This document shows, piece after piece, positions 51,711-59,777 of a DNA stretch of 64,000 bases. This DNA is from Fimbriimonadaceae bacterium (GTDB taxonomy: Bacteria > Armatimonadota > Fimbriimonadia > Fimbriimonadales > Fimbriimonadaceae): the NCBI GenBank assembly GCA_025934835.1, contig JAICWL010000005.1:1-64000 (forward strand). Direction: 5' to 3'. The notes under the pieces were generated by a model. The model had not been told where the DNA came from and ran no database searches. It saw only the letters and a list, made by a program, of their open reading frames with translations. Numbering within the stretch: position 1 is the first letter of the stretch; every line of letters begins with the position of its first letter. A program made the translations under genes and the position numbers.

Positions 51711-52778
51711 ATGCCCCTCTCCGAGCAAGAGGTCTTGGACGCGCTCAGGCACGTTATGGACCCCGACCTGCATCGCGATATCGTCAGCCTCGGATTTGTT
51801 AAAGCCGTCAGCATCGACGGATCGGATGTATCCGTGCGCGTAGAGCTGACGACTCCTGCATGCCCAGTTAAGGACCAGCTCCGTGAAGAGTGCGAAGCGC
51901 GCATCTTGGAAGTTGCGGGCGTGACGAGCGCGTCTGTTGAGATGACGGCGCAAGTCCGGCAGCGCCAGACTCCGCAGGGGGACCTGATCCCGGGAGTCAA
52001 GCATTGCATCGCGATCGCATCCGGGAAAGGCGGGGTTGGCAAGAGCACCGTGACGGTGAACCTGGCGATCGCTTTGGCTGAAACGGGCGCCAAGGTCGGG
52101 CTGCTCGACGCGGACGTTTATGGGCCGTCGATCCCGATGATGATGGGCGCGGAGGCGGAGAGGCCCTTTACGAGCGAAGGGAAGATCATTCCGATCGAGC
52201 GCTTTGGCATTTCGATGATGTCGCTTGGGTTTCTGCTCGAGGAGGGCCAAGCGGTGTTGTGGCGCGGACCGATGGTCGCGGGCACTGTGAAGCAGCTTCT
52301 GGAAGACGTGGCCTGGGGCGAGCTCGACTACCTGCTCGTCGACTTGCCACCGGGAACGGGCGACGCGCCCATGTCGCTCGCCCAACTGGCCCCCCTGACC
52401 GGCGTCGTGATTGTAACGACACCTCATCACGTCGCGGCGAACATTGCCGGAAAATCGGTTCAGCTGTTCCGGCGGCTCAATGCGCCGATCATGGGTGTGG
52501 TCGAGAATATGGCCGGGTTCGTTTGTCCGAACTGCGGCGAGGTCAGTCAGATTTTCGCCGGCATGTCAGGCGAGGAACTCGCCAAGAAATTGGATGTGCC
52601 TTATCTGGGCTCGGTGCCGCTCGACCCTGCCGTGAGTGCGGCTGGCGACAACGGCGTGCCTTCGATCGTCTCCGATCCTTCCCGGCTTCAGTCGGCAAGC
52701 TTTCGGGCAATCGCAGGCAAGCTGGCTCGCGAGGCTTCGATTATCGCGATGTCCCGACGCGCACCGCAGCCGGTCTGA
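51711..52778 (+). CDS. mrp: Mrp/ApbC iron-sulfur cluster carrier ATPase
   Basis: A 355-residue P-loop protein that binds and transfers Fe-S clusters to client enzymes in the cytosol. Residues 1 to about 85 form an N-terminal MIP18/DUF59 domain (VLDALRHVMDPDLHRDIVSL). The ATPase has IASGKGGVGKSTVTVNLA, GLLDADVYGPSIPMMMG and LLVDLPPGTGD. CPNCG (about 265) is the cluster-binding CxxC. The start ATG is 44 bp from a divergent gene and the end lies 1 nt from a convergent stop. Confidence 0.95.
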   Translation: MPLSEQEVLDALRHVMDPDLHRDIVSLGFVKAVSIDGSDVSVRVELTTPACPVKDQLREECEARILEVAGVTSASVEMTAQVRQRQTPQGDLIPGVKHCIAIASGKGGVGKSTVTVNLAIALAETGAKVGLLDADVYGPSIPMMMGAEAERPFTSEGKIIPIERFGISMMSLGFLLEEGQAVLWRGPMVAGTVKQLLEDVAWGELDYLLVDLPPGTGDAPMSLAQLAPLTGVVIVTTPHHVAANIAGKSVQLFRRLNAPIMGVVENMAGFVCPNCGEVSQIFAGMSGEELAKKLDVPYLGSVPLDPAVSAAGDNGVPSIVSDPSRLQSASFRAIAGKLAREASIIAMSRRAPQPV

Positions 52779-52779
52779 A

Positions 52780-53184
52780 TCAGCGCATCACGCGCTGCCA
52801 GCAAAACAGGCCTTGGGAAGCCGAGTCGAGGCACATTTGATTGCCGCGTCCATCGATAGCGAAGTCGTACGATGGCAACGGCGGTCGACGCGCGACACCT
52901 GAGTCTGTTAGCACGTCCAAGTCGATATGAAGGGTGTCGCCGGACCGGCGCCAGTGCCCGGCAGCAACCCACCGATAATGAGGGCAGGAGAGTTCGAACC
53001 GCCGATCGGGAAAAAGCTTCATAATGCAGTCCGTACCGTCTTGAAGCGGAAATGGACCTCGCCAGGCGCCATCGACAGTTTGGCCCGTGCAGCCGGCCAG
53101 CGCCGAAGCTATACCGAAGCCGATAACTATGCGCGAGCCGAATCCGAGCACCAAACTGACGTTACCCGTCGCCCACGACTTCAT
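52780..53184 (-). CDS. Small putative lipoprotein
   Basis: From the ATG at 53184 it is 134 residues: a signal helix (VSLVLGFGSRIVIGFGIA) with lipobox SALAGC. The short domain after it has GAWRGPFPLQDGTDCIMKLF, FELSCPHYRWVAAGHWRRSG and CLDSASQGLFCWQR, the look of a small beta-barrel lipocalin-like or META-like domain. Starts at 53154 (TTG) or 53151 (GTG) are possible and would shorten its head-to-head overlap with the divergent fusion gene. The track ORF start at 53448 is not credible. Confidence 0.6.
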   Translation of the reverse strand: MKSWATGNVSLVLGFGSRIVIGFGIASALAGCTGQTVDGAWRGPFPLQDGTDCIMKLFPDRRFELSCPHYRWVAAGHWRRSGDTLHIDLDVLTDSGVARRPPLPSYDFAIDGRGNQMCLDSASQGLFCWQRVMR

Positions 53185-54421
53185 CAGCCCGTGGTGCTGG
53201 ATAGCGTTTTGGCAAACGAGACGCCTCAAGCGCGAGCTCGGCGTCGAGATCGAATGGCTGCCGTACGAAACTTTTCCGCTGGATTCCGAATGGCCGGACG
53301 ACCCAGGGCCAGAAGACCCGGGACTTCCGACTCGGCTCGACTTGATGCTCGCCTTGGAGGGCCTCGAGCTGCCGAAGGTTACTCGCAATCGGCGGGCTCG
53401 CACCCACTGGGCGCATGAAGCGGGCGAATTCGCAAAGACGGAAGGCAAGGGCGACCAGATGGTCTCCGCGCTCTATTCTGCCTACTGGGAAGCGGGGCGA
53501 GATATCGGCGACGCGGGAACTGTGCTGGAGATTGCCAGAGGCGTCGTACGCGACCTTGGCGCGCTGGAGCATGCCATCGGAGAGAGCGCTTTCGCTAACG
53601 CCATTCGCCCATTGGATCCGATCAACGACGCCCGGGGAGTGGTAAGCCTTCCGACGTTCCTCGTCGGCGGTGAATCGCTTCGCGATCCGACTTACGCAGC
53701 GCTTTCGGCGGCCCTCGGAGGGACCTCGAAGCGCACCGGTGATCAGCCGTTTCCGAAGCTGGAATTCCCGGCAGCTAGCTCCCTTCGGCCGTATGTGCTC
53801 GTGGACATGGTGGCTACGATCGACGGCAAAACGGTGAGCGGCGATCGGGACGAGGACGTTATGGACCTTGGGTCCGCAGTCGACAAGCGGTTGATGCAAA
53901 GACTGCAAGAGTGTTCGGATGCCGTGCTTCTCGGAGCAGGCACATTGCGAGCTTCCCCGAAGAGCTGGAATCCTCGCACAGAAAAGCGAATAGTGGTGAG
54001 CCGGTCAGGCGAGGTTCCGGTCGACTCGGAATTCCTGTCGAAGGGTCAGCCGATTTTGGCGACGGGAGGCTCGTCCAGCGTCCGCGCACCGAAGGGAGTA
54101 AAGCTGTTGCGCGCCGGCGGGCAAACTCTGGATTTCGCGATCCTGCTGAACCGCCTTCGGACAACGTTCGGAATCGAACGGCTGCTGGTGCTCGGCGGCA
54201 GCGAGGTCAATGCCGAGTTGCTCAGGCGCGACCTCGTCGACGAGCTGTTTCTGACCGTGGCGCCGAAGGTGAAGTTGGGCCGAAAAGTGCCCACCTACGC
54301 AGGCGGTGAGCCGCTCGACCGTCAACATTTGTTGAACTTCGAACTTGTGGACTCCGCTGCCGTAGGAAGTGAAGTGTTCTTGAGATATCGGAGGGCCGGC
54401 ATCCTTGGCGGTCAAGAATGA
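53129..54421 (+). CDS. Fusion of a DsbA-like domain and a RibD C-terminal reductase domain
   Basis: A 430-residue protein. Residues 8 to about 200 match the DsbA/FrnE (2-hydroxychromene-carboxylate isomerase-like) family: VAHDFISPWCWIAFWQTRRL, KTEGKGDQMVSALYSAYWE, VVSLPTFLVGGE. The active site keeps only one Cys. Residues about 225-425 are a RibD_C/DHFR-like domain: VLVDMVATIDGKTVSGD, DAVLLGAGTLRASPKSW, LLVLGGSEVNAELLRRDLVDEL. The pairing is unusual; a possible role is an NADPH reductase coupled to a thiol or GSH-type transferase. The 3' end overlaps the ABC permease gene by 17 nt. Confidence 0.82.
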   Translation: MREPNPSTKLTLPVAHDFISPWCWIAFWQTRRLKRELGVEIEWLPYETFPLDSEWPDDPGPEDPGLPTRLDLMLALEGLELPKVTRNRRARTHWAHEAGEFAKTEGKGDQMVSALYSAYWEAGRDIGDAGTVLEIARGVVRDLGALEHAIGESAFANAIRPLDPINDARGVVSLPTFLVGGESLRDPTYAALSAALGGTSKRTGDQPFPKLEFPAASSLRPYVLVDMVATIDGKTVSGDRDEDVMDLGSAVDKRLMQRLQECSDAVLLGAGTLRASPKSWNPRTEKRIVVSRSGEVPVDSEFLSKGQPILATGGSSSVRAPKGVKLLRAGGQTLDFAILLNRLRTTFGIERLLVLGGSEVNAELLRRDLVDELFLTVAPKVKLGRKVPTYAGGEPLDRQHLLNFELVDSAAVGSEVFLRYRRAGILGGQE

Positions 54422-55664
54422 GCCACTGACTGCGGGTGGCGAACTCGAGCCCCTACCCAGGGAGCGCAACGAAAACGGGCGAAAACCGGTGCTCCGGCCG
54501 CTCGCTCCATCGACCTATCTTCTCCGAAACGCGGGCAAAACTATCCCGCTGACGGGCGTCATCATGCTCGCGATCCTTCTGGTGGCGGGCATCATCTCGA
54601 TGATCGACTCGATCCCGTATTCCATCCGGACGATCTACAGCTATTCGAAGGAGATGTTGGGCGTTACCCCGCGCGGCGATCCTTCGTTGACGCCGAAGAT
54701 CATCGAGGAGATCAAGCGCAATTCGCCGGTTCCGCTCGATCGGGTCATGCTCTGCCGGGCGAGCAGTTCGCAGGTGCAGAGCATCGTCGGCAAGTGGCCT
54801 TTCGTGGTATTGGGCCTGAACCAGAGCGACACCCTGTATTACTTGAAGCGCCAGGGGTCGAAGCGGTTGATCGGAAGGCTGCCGAAGCCCGGCGCACCGG
54901 AAGCGATTGTGAGCACCCCGATCGCCAAGAACCTGGGCCTACGGCTAGACGATCCTCACGGCACGAAGCAGCAACGAGACGCCTCGGTGTTGCTAGGACC
55001 CGACAAAACTGACAGCTACTCGCCTCAATACGTCAAGGTGGTCGGCATTGCAGATACCGATCGCTGGCTCATGGTCGACTCGGTCGAATATCAGCGGGAG
55101 CATTATCTGCCGCCCGTGGACATCGCGCTCGTGTTCGCGAGGAACCCGGCCGATCAGGACCGGTTGGATCATTGGGCGGACAACCGTTTCAAGGGCCAAA
55201 GGGCGCAGATTTTCGCGTACTTTCAAATAGATAAGAGCACACGCGACATGTTCAAGACACTCTATGCAATCTTGAACATAGTGATCGGGACCTTGGTGCT
55301 CGTCATCACGTTTATGATGGGCATGCTGATGAACATCTATCAATCTCAGCGCCTTCAGGAATTCGGACTCTTGCAGGCGATCGGCTACACGAGGAAGCAG
55401 CTTCTGCGGCGTGTGGCCCTGGAGTCGGTCGCTGTTGTTGTGCTCGGCTGGGTGCTCGGCGTGTGCTTGGCGTTCGGCATGCTGAACGTCGTCAAGACGG
55501 TATTGATGGATCCCAAGGCGTACGCGTTGGATAGCCTCGACCCGATGGCTTATCGATACACGGCGCCGCTTCCATTTGCGATCTTGATCGTGGCGCTCGC
55601 GACCGTGATCATTCGTTTCAGGCGATTCGACCCCGTCGGCATCGTCGAGAGGCGGCTCGTATGA
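54405..55664 (+). CDS. FtsX/MacB-like ABC transporter permease
   Basis: A 419-residue inner-membrane protein: N-terminal helix (IPLTGVIMLAILLVAGIISM), a large extracytoplasmic MacB-type domain (about 85-280), then the FtsX core of three helices (LNIVIGTLVLVITFMMGMLM, SVAVVVLGWVLGVCLAFGML and LPFAILIVALATVII). QSQRLQEFGLLQAIGYTRKQLLRRVALES is the coupling region. TTG start at 54405 overlaps the fusion gene by 17 nt. Works with the next gene as a type VII ABC (mechanotransmission) system; substrate unknown. Confidence 0.88.
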   Translation: MAVKNEPLTAGGELEPLPRERNENGRKPVLRPLAPSTYLLRNAGKTIPLTGVIMLAILLVAGIISMIDSIPYSIRTIYSYSKEMLGVTPRGDPSLTPKIIEEIKRNSPVPLDRVMLCRASSSQVQSIVGKWPFVVLGLNQSDTLYYLKRQGSKRLIGRLPKPGAPEAIVSTPIAKNLGLRLDDPHGTKQQRDASVLLGPDKTDSYSPQYVKVVGIADTDRWLMVDSVEYQREHYLPPVDIALVFARNPADQDRLDHWADNRFKGQRAQIFAYFQIDKSTRDMFKTLYAILNIVIGTLVLVITFMMGMLMNIYQSQRLQEFGLLQAIGYTRKQLLRRVALESVAVVVLGWVLGVCLAFGMLNVVKTVLMDPKAYALDSLDPMAYRYTAPLPFAILIVALATVIIRFRRFDPVGIVERRLV

Positions 55665-56320
55665 TCGAGGCACGAGATGCCTCGCTGCTTTACAGCGACC
55701 ATGGGCGCGATGTGTTCGCTTGCCGCGACATCTGCATGGTCGTCGAAGAGAACGAGTTCCTCGGGATTCTGGGCCCATCGGGCTCGGGAAAGTCATCGCT
55801 CCTTTACCTTCTGAGCGGGCTCAAGATTCCGACGAGCGGCGACATCGTTTACCACGGCCGCAGTCTTCCGTCGATGCACGAAGACGAGCGGAGCAAATTG
55901 AGGTTGCGCGAGTTCGGGTTCGTGTTTCAACAGCCGTACTTGCTCGGCTATCTGACTGCCATCGAGAATGTGATGCTAGCCTCACCGAAAGCGTCCAGGG
56001 AAGAAGCATACGAGCTGTTGGAAAACCTCGGCCTTTCGGACAAGACTCACCGTCTGCCCCATGAGCTTAGCGGAGGCGAGCGGCAACGCGTTTGCGTCGC
56101 AAGAGCGCTGCTGGGCGATCCGCGCGTGATTTTCGCCGACGAGCCGACTGCGGCACTAGACCACCGAAACGGGCTGTCCGTCGTGAGCCTGTTGAACAGG
56201 CACCGTGGGAGCGGGTCCCTGGTAATGGTAACACACGACCCGTCGATGCTCTCGGAGGCCGACCGAGTCGTTCAACTGAATGACGGAACGATAGCTGAGG
56301 TTATGGCCGCGAGTGCCTAA
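55661..56320 (+). CDS. MacB/LolD-type ABC ATPase
   Basis: A 219-residue ATPase subunit: Walker A GPSGSGKSS, Q-loop FVFQQPYLLGYL, signature LSGGERQRVCVARAL, Walker B VIFADEPTAALD, H-loop MVTHDPSML. It overlaps the permease gene by 4 nt. There is no MacA-like adaptor here, so the pair could be a LolCDE-like or peptide-sensing system. A small AT-rich patch and a structured region follow. Confidence 0.94.
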   Translation: MIEARDASLLYSDHGRDVFACRDICMVVEENEFLGILGPSGSGKSSLLYLLSGLKIPTSGDIVYHGRSLPSMHEDERSKLRLREFGFVFQQPYLLGYLTAIENVMLASPKASREEAYELLENLGLSDKTHRLPHELSGGERQRVCVARALLGDPRVIFADEPTAALDHRNGLSVVSLLNRHRGSGSLVMVTHDPSMLSEADRVVQLNDGTIAEVMAASA

Positions 56321-56439
56321 ACTTTATTATTGTTAAATACAATGTAGGCGAACGAAAGCGGGTGTCCCTTCCCGTCCAATATATGTGTCCAGCGGTGGCA
56401 GGACGCTCAAATTCTTTTGGCCCATTTGCACTAAAAGAG

Positions 56440-56668
56440 GCGGCGTTCGGAACTCTCCGGAACCATACTCCAGTAAAGGGGGAAGAAGCCTGGAGGAGCG
56501 GCGAGCCAATAAAACTTTGCCGGTCTAATGGCGTCAAAGCCATCATACATCGTTCATGGTACCAAGGCATCTTCGGGGCCGCTTAGCTTACGAAGAGCCG
56601 ATCGCCTACTTAGGTAGGAAGTGGCATAGGCTGCCGGGAACAAGCAACCCGGCGGCCACTTTCTTTTT
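56440..56668 (+). ncRNA. Candidate structured non-coding RNA or long leader
   Basis: A 371-bp gap between genes holds a chain of hairpins: GTTCGGA with TCCGGAAC (56445-56463), CTCCAG with CTGGAG (56468-56495), ATGGC with GCCAT (56528-56543), GGCaTCTTCG with CGAAGAGCC (56566-56599), CCTAC with GTAGG (56605-56618), then a strong terminator. No ORF of any length fits. It matches none of the RNAs I can recognise by eye (RNase P, tmRNA, SRP, 6S, T-box, TPP, SAM, cobalamin, c-di-GMP). It may be an independent sRNA or a riboswitch-like leader of the downstream TMEM14-like gene. Confidence 0.5.
56619..56668 (+). terminator. Intrinsic terminator ending the structured region
   Basis: GGCTGCCGGG pairs with CCCGGCGGCC (one G-U pair), extended by AAGTGG with CCACTT, followed by TTTCTTTTT. 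This is the most canonical terminator in the window. It lies 23 nt before the ATG of the next gene, so it either ends a separate RNA or controls that gene. Confidence 0.85.
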
Positions 56669-56691
56669 AAGGGCTGCGGTACGCTGAGCCC

Positions 56692-57021
56692 ATGAGCTGG
56701 CTTACTCTCGCTGTGCTGATCTATGCGCTCATCATGTTCGGTGGCGGAGTGGGCGGCTACGCGGTGGCGCATAGTCTCCCATCGCTGATCACCGGCATCG
56801 TAGCCGGGGTTCTGCTCGTGATCGCCGCCGTATTGGCGCGAACCAACTCAAAGGTGGGTTACGGCTTGGCCGCCGTCGTTGCTCTCGCCCTGGGGATCGT
56901 GTTCATCCGCAGATATTTCGAGACCGGTAAGCCGATGCCGAGCCTCGGGCTGCTCGGGCTTTCGGTCTTGATGCTCGTGGTCCTCGCCGCGGGCCACTTC
57001 ATGCTGAAGAACCCGTCGTAA
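56692..57021 (+). CDS. TMEM14/UPF0136-family membrane protein
   Basis: A 109-residue protein with four membrane helices: LAVLIYALIMFGGGVGGYAV, LITGIVAGVLLVIAAVLART, GYGLAAVVALALGIVFI and LGLSVLMLVVLAAGHFM. The Gly-rich GGGVGGYAVAHSLPSLITG and the RRYFETGKPMPS loop fit the TMEM14 family. Function in bacteria is unknown. Its start is 23 nt after a strong terminator, so expression may need read-through or anti-termination. The stop is 3 nt from the convergent ygfZ stop. Confidence 0.8.
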   Translation: MSWLTLAVLIYALIMFGGGVGGYAVAHSLPSLITGIVAGVLLVIAAVLARTNSKVGYGLAAVVALALGIVFIRRYFETGKPMPSLGLLGLSVLMLVVLAAGHFMLKNPS

Positions 57022-57024
57022 GGC

Positions 57025-58020
57025 TTACTCGAAGCGAAGAATAGGCATCTGTCGAAGCTCGGCTTCCACGGGCCCTCTGCTCGTTTGAACAGTCACGGCC
57101 TCCATGGGAGCGGCCACCTCGTTCCGCATCATCGCGCCTGCTATCTCCCCGTAGATAGGCGAGAATACCGCACTCGTGACGATCCCTGCATCCGGTCGCG
57201 ATGGGTGAGTTATCGGGGCGCCGGCCTCGAGCGGAGCATCCGCGAGCAGCCCCATCCATGTACGGTTTGTGTGCCCCCTGCTGTGGATGCGCATGAGCAC
57301 CTCTTGACCGGTGTAGCAGCCCTTATTGTAGCTAACAGTCTTGGCCTCGAACGCGGGCCCCATCTCGGGCGGAAGGGTGCGGCCATCCATGTCTTGACCG
57401 AAAAGTGGGATGCCTGCTTCCAGGCGGGCGACCTCATACGCTTCGCGAGACACTCTTGGAAAATGCTTTGCGAGCTTGGCGAGCGTCTTGCGCTCCTCGG
57501 ACGGCACCCATATGTCCCAGCCTCCCATCCCGGAGTGGTTCGCACGCAGGCACAGCACCGGCACTTCGCCGATTCGCGATTCGGCGGCGTCCAGAGTAGG
57601 AAGCGTGACGAGATCCGAAAGCTCTCGACTAGCAGCCGGGCCCTGAATGCTCACAAGCGTGTACGAGCCGGTGAGGTCTTGGGCTTGGACGTCCTCCATA
57701 ATCACCATTTGGCGTACTCGCTCCATCAGCGCCGGCAGAGTCGAGCGATGGCAGGTAGAGACGAATCGTCCGTGTAATCCCCAAAGGTCGCAAGCGGCCT
57801 GCATTTGGCCGCTTGGCGCGCATATGCAAAAGGAGATCGAGGCGCCGAGATCAATCGACCTGAGGTTATTGGTCGCCTGTCCTTGCAGCCAGCCCTTGCG
57901 GTCTTCGCCCGTAAAGCTGACGAGAGACAGGAAGTCCAACTCGACTATGCCGGCCCCGTCTCTAAGCAGGTCGTAGCCTTGCACGCTCGTGTTCCTCGCT
58001 GGATTCAAAACATCGGACAT
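57025..58020 (-). CDS. ygfZ: Folate-binding Fe-S cluster repair protein YgfZ
   Basis: A GcvT-related tetrahydrofolate-binding protein that supports some Fe-S enzymes. The 331-residue protein starts at 58020 (MSDVLNPARN). KGCYTGQEVLMRIHSRGHTNR contains the defining KGC(Y/F)xGQE motif. It shows LDFLSLVSFTGEDRKGWLQGQATNN in the N-terminal domain. The track ORF begins earlier at 58089. Its position near mrp, another Fe-S factor, is loose (4 kb apart). Confidence 0.92.
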   Translation of the reverse strand: MSDVLNPARNTSVQGYDLLRDGAGIVELDFLSLVSFTGEDRKGWLQGQATNNLRSIDLGASISFCICAPSGQMQAACDLWGLHGRFVSTCHRSTLPALMERVRQMVIMEDVQAQDLTGSYTLVSIQGPAASRELSDLVTLPTLDAAESRIGEVPVLCLRANHSGMGGWDIWVPSEERKTLAKLAKHFPRVSREAYEVARLEAGIPLFGQDMDGRTLPPEMGPAFEAKTVSYNKGCYTGQEVLMRIHSRGHTNRTWMGLLADAPLEAGAPITHPSRPDAGIVTSAVFSPIYGEIAGAMMRNEVAAPMEAVTVQTSRGPVEAELRQMPILRFE

Positions 58021-58166
58021 TGCAAACAATCCTTGCCGCCGGGGTGCGATCGGCAAATCTAATGAGGCGCCCCGGTCCCTGGGCTGCATTGGTCAGCGGG
58101 CTTCAACCACCGCGGTGGACGCCCAACTTTCTTTTACGAACCTTTTCTATACTGAGTGTCGTTCCC

Positions 58167-58970
58167 ATGAACCCGTTCTTCGCAGGTCTCGCATTTGGGC
58201 TAGTGTTTCTGGGCGGCTCTCAGGTAAGGCGGTTCGAGAGAGACGCCGCGAAGGAGATCCGCACCAAGCTCTCCGGGCCGGAGGCGCGGGTATCGGTCCA
58301 GGCCGATGTGGGTCCGGAAGCCATCTTTGGCGATGTTCACGGGGCGGTGATACGAGCCTCGAATTTCTCAACTGATGGGCTGCCCCTCTTCACGGAGCCG
58401 CACAGATCCACTCGGGGAATCCTGCGCTCGCTAAGAATCGAACTGGAGAGCTTCGATCTCAATGGCCTGCACGTACTCCGGCTTTCGTCTTCGATCCCGG
58501 ATTGCCGCTTCGATCTCGGCCTTGCGTTGAGGCACCACAAGATCAGGCTCACGCGCAGCGGAGTTGGTGAAGGCGAGGTCGAGATCGCTCAGGACGACCT
58601 GGCCAAGTTCATATTGAGGAAATTCCACGAGATCAAGCGCGTCACCGTGAGGATCGACCGAGGGAAGGCGTATGTTGTCGGCTACGGTGAATTCGTAATT
58701 TTCAAGACAGACTTTTCTGTGGTCGCGGACCTGGTTCCGATTGGCGGCTCGAAGATCGGCCTGGCTAATGCGACGATACTGCTGGGCGGCCGGCGGACCG
58801 ATCCCGATTCCGAGAAGATCCTGATGGACACTCTAAATCCCGTTGTAGATTTGGATCGCGACCTCAAGCTGTACGGAGCGGTCGACGTGAAAGAGGTGAT
58901 CCTGTCGGACGGGATTCTGAAGGCGCGCGGCGCCACGCGCATTCCGGACGACCCGCTCGGGCGGCCGTAG
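58167..58970 (+). CDS. DUF2993 (LmeA-like) exported protein
   Basis: A 267-residue protein from the ATG at 58167; N-terminal helix NPFFAGLAFGLVFLGGSQV is a signal or anchor. The body RTKLSGPEARVSVQADVGPE to DVKEVILSDGILKARGATR has repeated beta-strand patterns typical of DUF2993 tubular lipid-binding (BPI/LPS-like) folds. In mycobacteria LmeA acts in lipoglycan assembly. The gene upstream on the opposite strand is ygfZ and it is followed by a Dpm1-like glycosyltransferase 57 nt away. Confidence 0.6.
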   Translation: MNPFFAGLAFGLVFLGGSQVRRFERDAAKEIRTKLSGPEARVSVQADVGPEAIFGDVHGAVIRASNFSTDGLPLFTEPHRSTRGILRSLRIELESFDLNGLHVLRLSSSIPDCRFDLGLALRHHKIRLTRSGVGEGEVEIAQDDLAKFILRKFHEIKRVTVRIDRGKAYVVGYGEFVIFKTDFSVVADLVPIGGSKIGLANATILLGGRRTDPDSEKILMDTLNPVVDLDRDLKLYGAVDVKEVILSDGILKARGATRIPDDPLGRP

Positions 58971-59027
58971 CCTGGAATCTTCTGGGCGATCGTGGGGTTT
59001 GTTCGCTTGGTGTATCCTTTGCCGCAA

Positions 59028-59738
59028 ATGCCGCCAGGCGACAAGCCCGAGGTGTCCGTACTAGTGCCGGCCTTGAACGAACAGGACACGATCGCCGAGG
59101 TCGTCGAGCGGTCTCTGGCTCTGCCCCTTCGAGTCCAGGTGATTGTTATCGATGACGGCAGTACGGACGCTACCTTCGAGCGGCTTCAGCCGTACTGCTC
59201 GCAGATCACTTTGCTGAGGAACGACCGGCCGCAAGGAAAGGGAAGCGCCATACGCCAAGCCATGCCTTATGCCGAAGGCGAGGCTGTGATCATTCAGGAT
59301 GCCGACCTCGAATACTTCCCGGAGGAGATCCCGAAGCTGATTCGGCCCATCTTGGATGGATCTGCGGACGTGGTCTATGGGACACGGTTTTCCCATGGCT
59401 TGCCTGCGGCCATGGCCCTGCCGAACAAGCTGGTGAACGTGTTACTCGCCCTTGCCGTGCGCGGACTTTACTTTCACAAGCTGACCGATGAGGCCACCTG
59501 CTACAAGGCTTTTCGGACTTCCGTGCTCCAGTCGATGGACCTCCGATGCCGACGATTCGAGTTTTGCCCGGAAGTGACCGCAAAGTCGCTGCGGCTCGGA
59601 AGAAACATCGTCGAAGTTCCTATTTCCTACGAGCCGCGCTCGAAGGCGGCCGGCAAGAAAATCCGCTGGACAGATGCGCCGGACGCCTTTTGGACTTTGC
59701 TTCGCTACAGGCTCTGGAAAGGTCCTTCCGGCAAGTGA
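59028..59738 (+). CDS. GT2-family glycosyltransferase (dolichyl-phosphate mannose synthase-like)
   Basis: A 236-residue GT-A enzyme without membrane helices. EVSVLVPALNEQDTIAEVVE, VIVIDDGSTDATFERL, GKGSAIRQAMPYAEGEAVII and DADLEYFPEEIPKLI (DAD metal site) are the Dpm1/DPG-type marks; the C-terminus RSKAAGKKIRW is typical. It transfers a hexose from GDP- or UDP-sugar to a polyprenyl phosphate. ATG at 59028 chosen over 58992. Follows the DUF2993 gene. Confidence 0.88.
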   Translation: MPPGDKPEVSVLVPALNEQDTIAEVVERSLALPLRVQVIVIDDGSTDATFERLQPYCSQITLLRNDRPQGKGSAIRQAMPYAEGEAVIIQDADLEYFPEEIPKLIRPILDGSADVVYGTRFSHGLPAAMALPNKLVNVLLALAVRGLYFHKLTDEATCYKAFRTSVLQSMDLRCRRFEFCPEVTAKSLRLGRNIVEVPISYEPRSKAAGKKIRWTDAPDAFWTLLRYRLWKGPSGK

Positions 59739-59777
59739 TAGTTGCCGCCCCAAGGCGTGTGAGGCTATTCTGCTGGC

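Noticed and set aside
56550-56570. TGGTACC in the structured region, resembling a T-box antiterminator bulge
   Set aside because: The following ACCGCG part and specifier loop are missing and the downstream gene is not amino-acid related.
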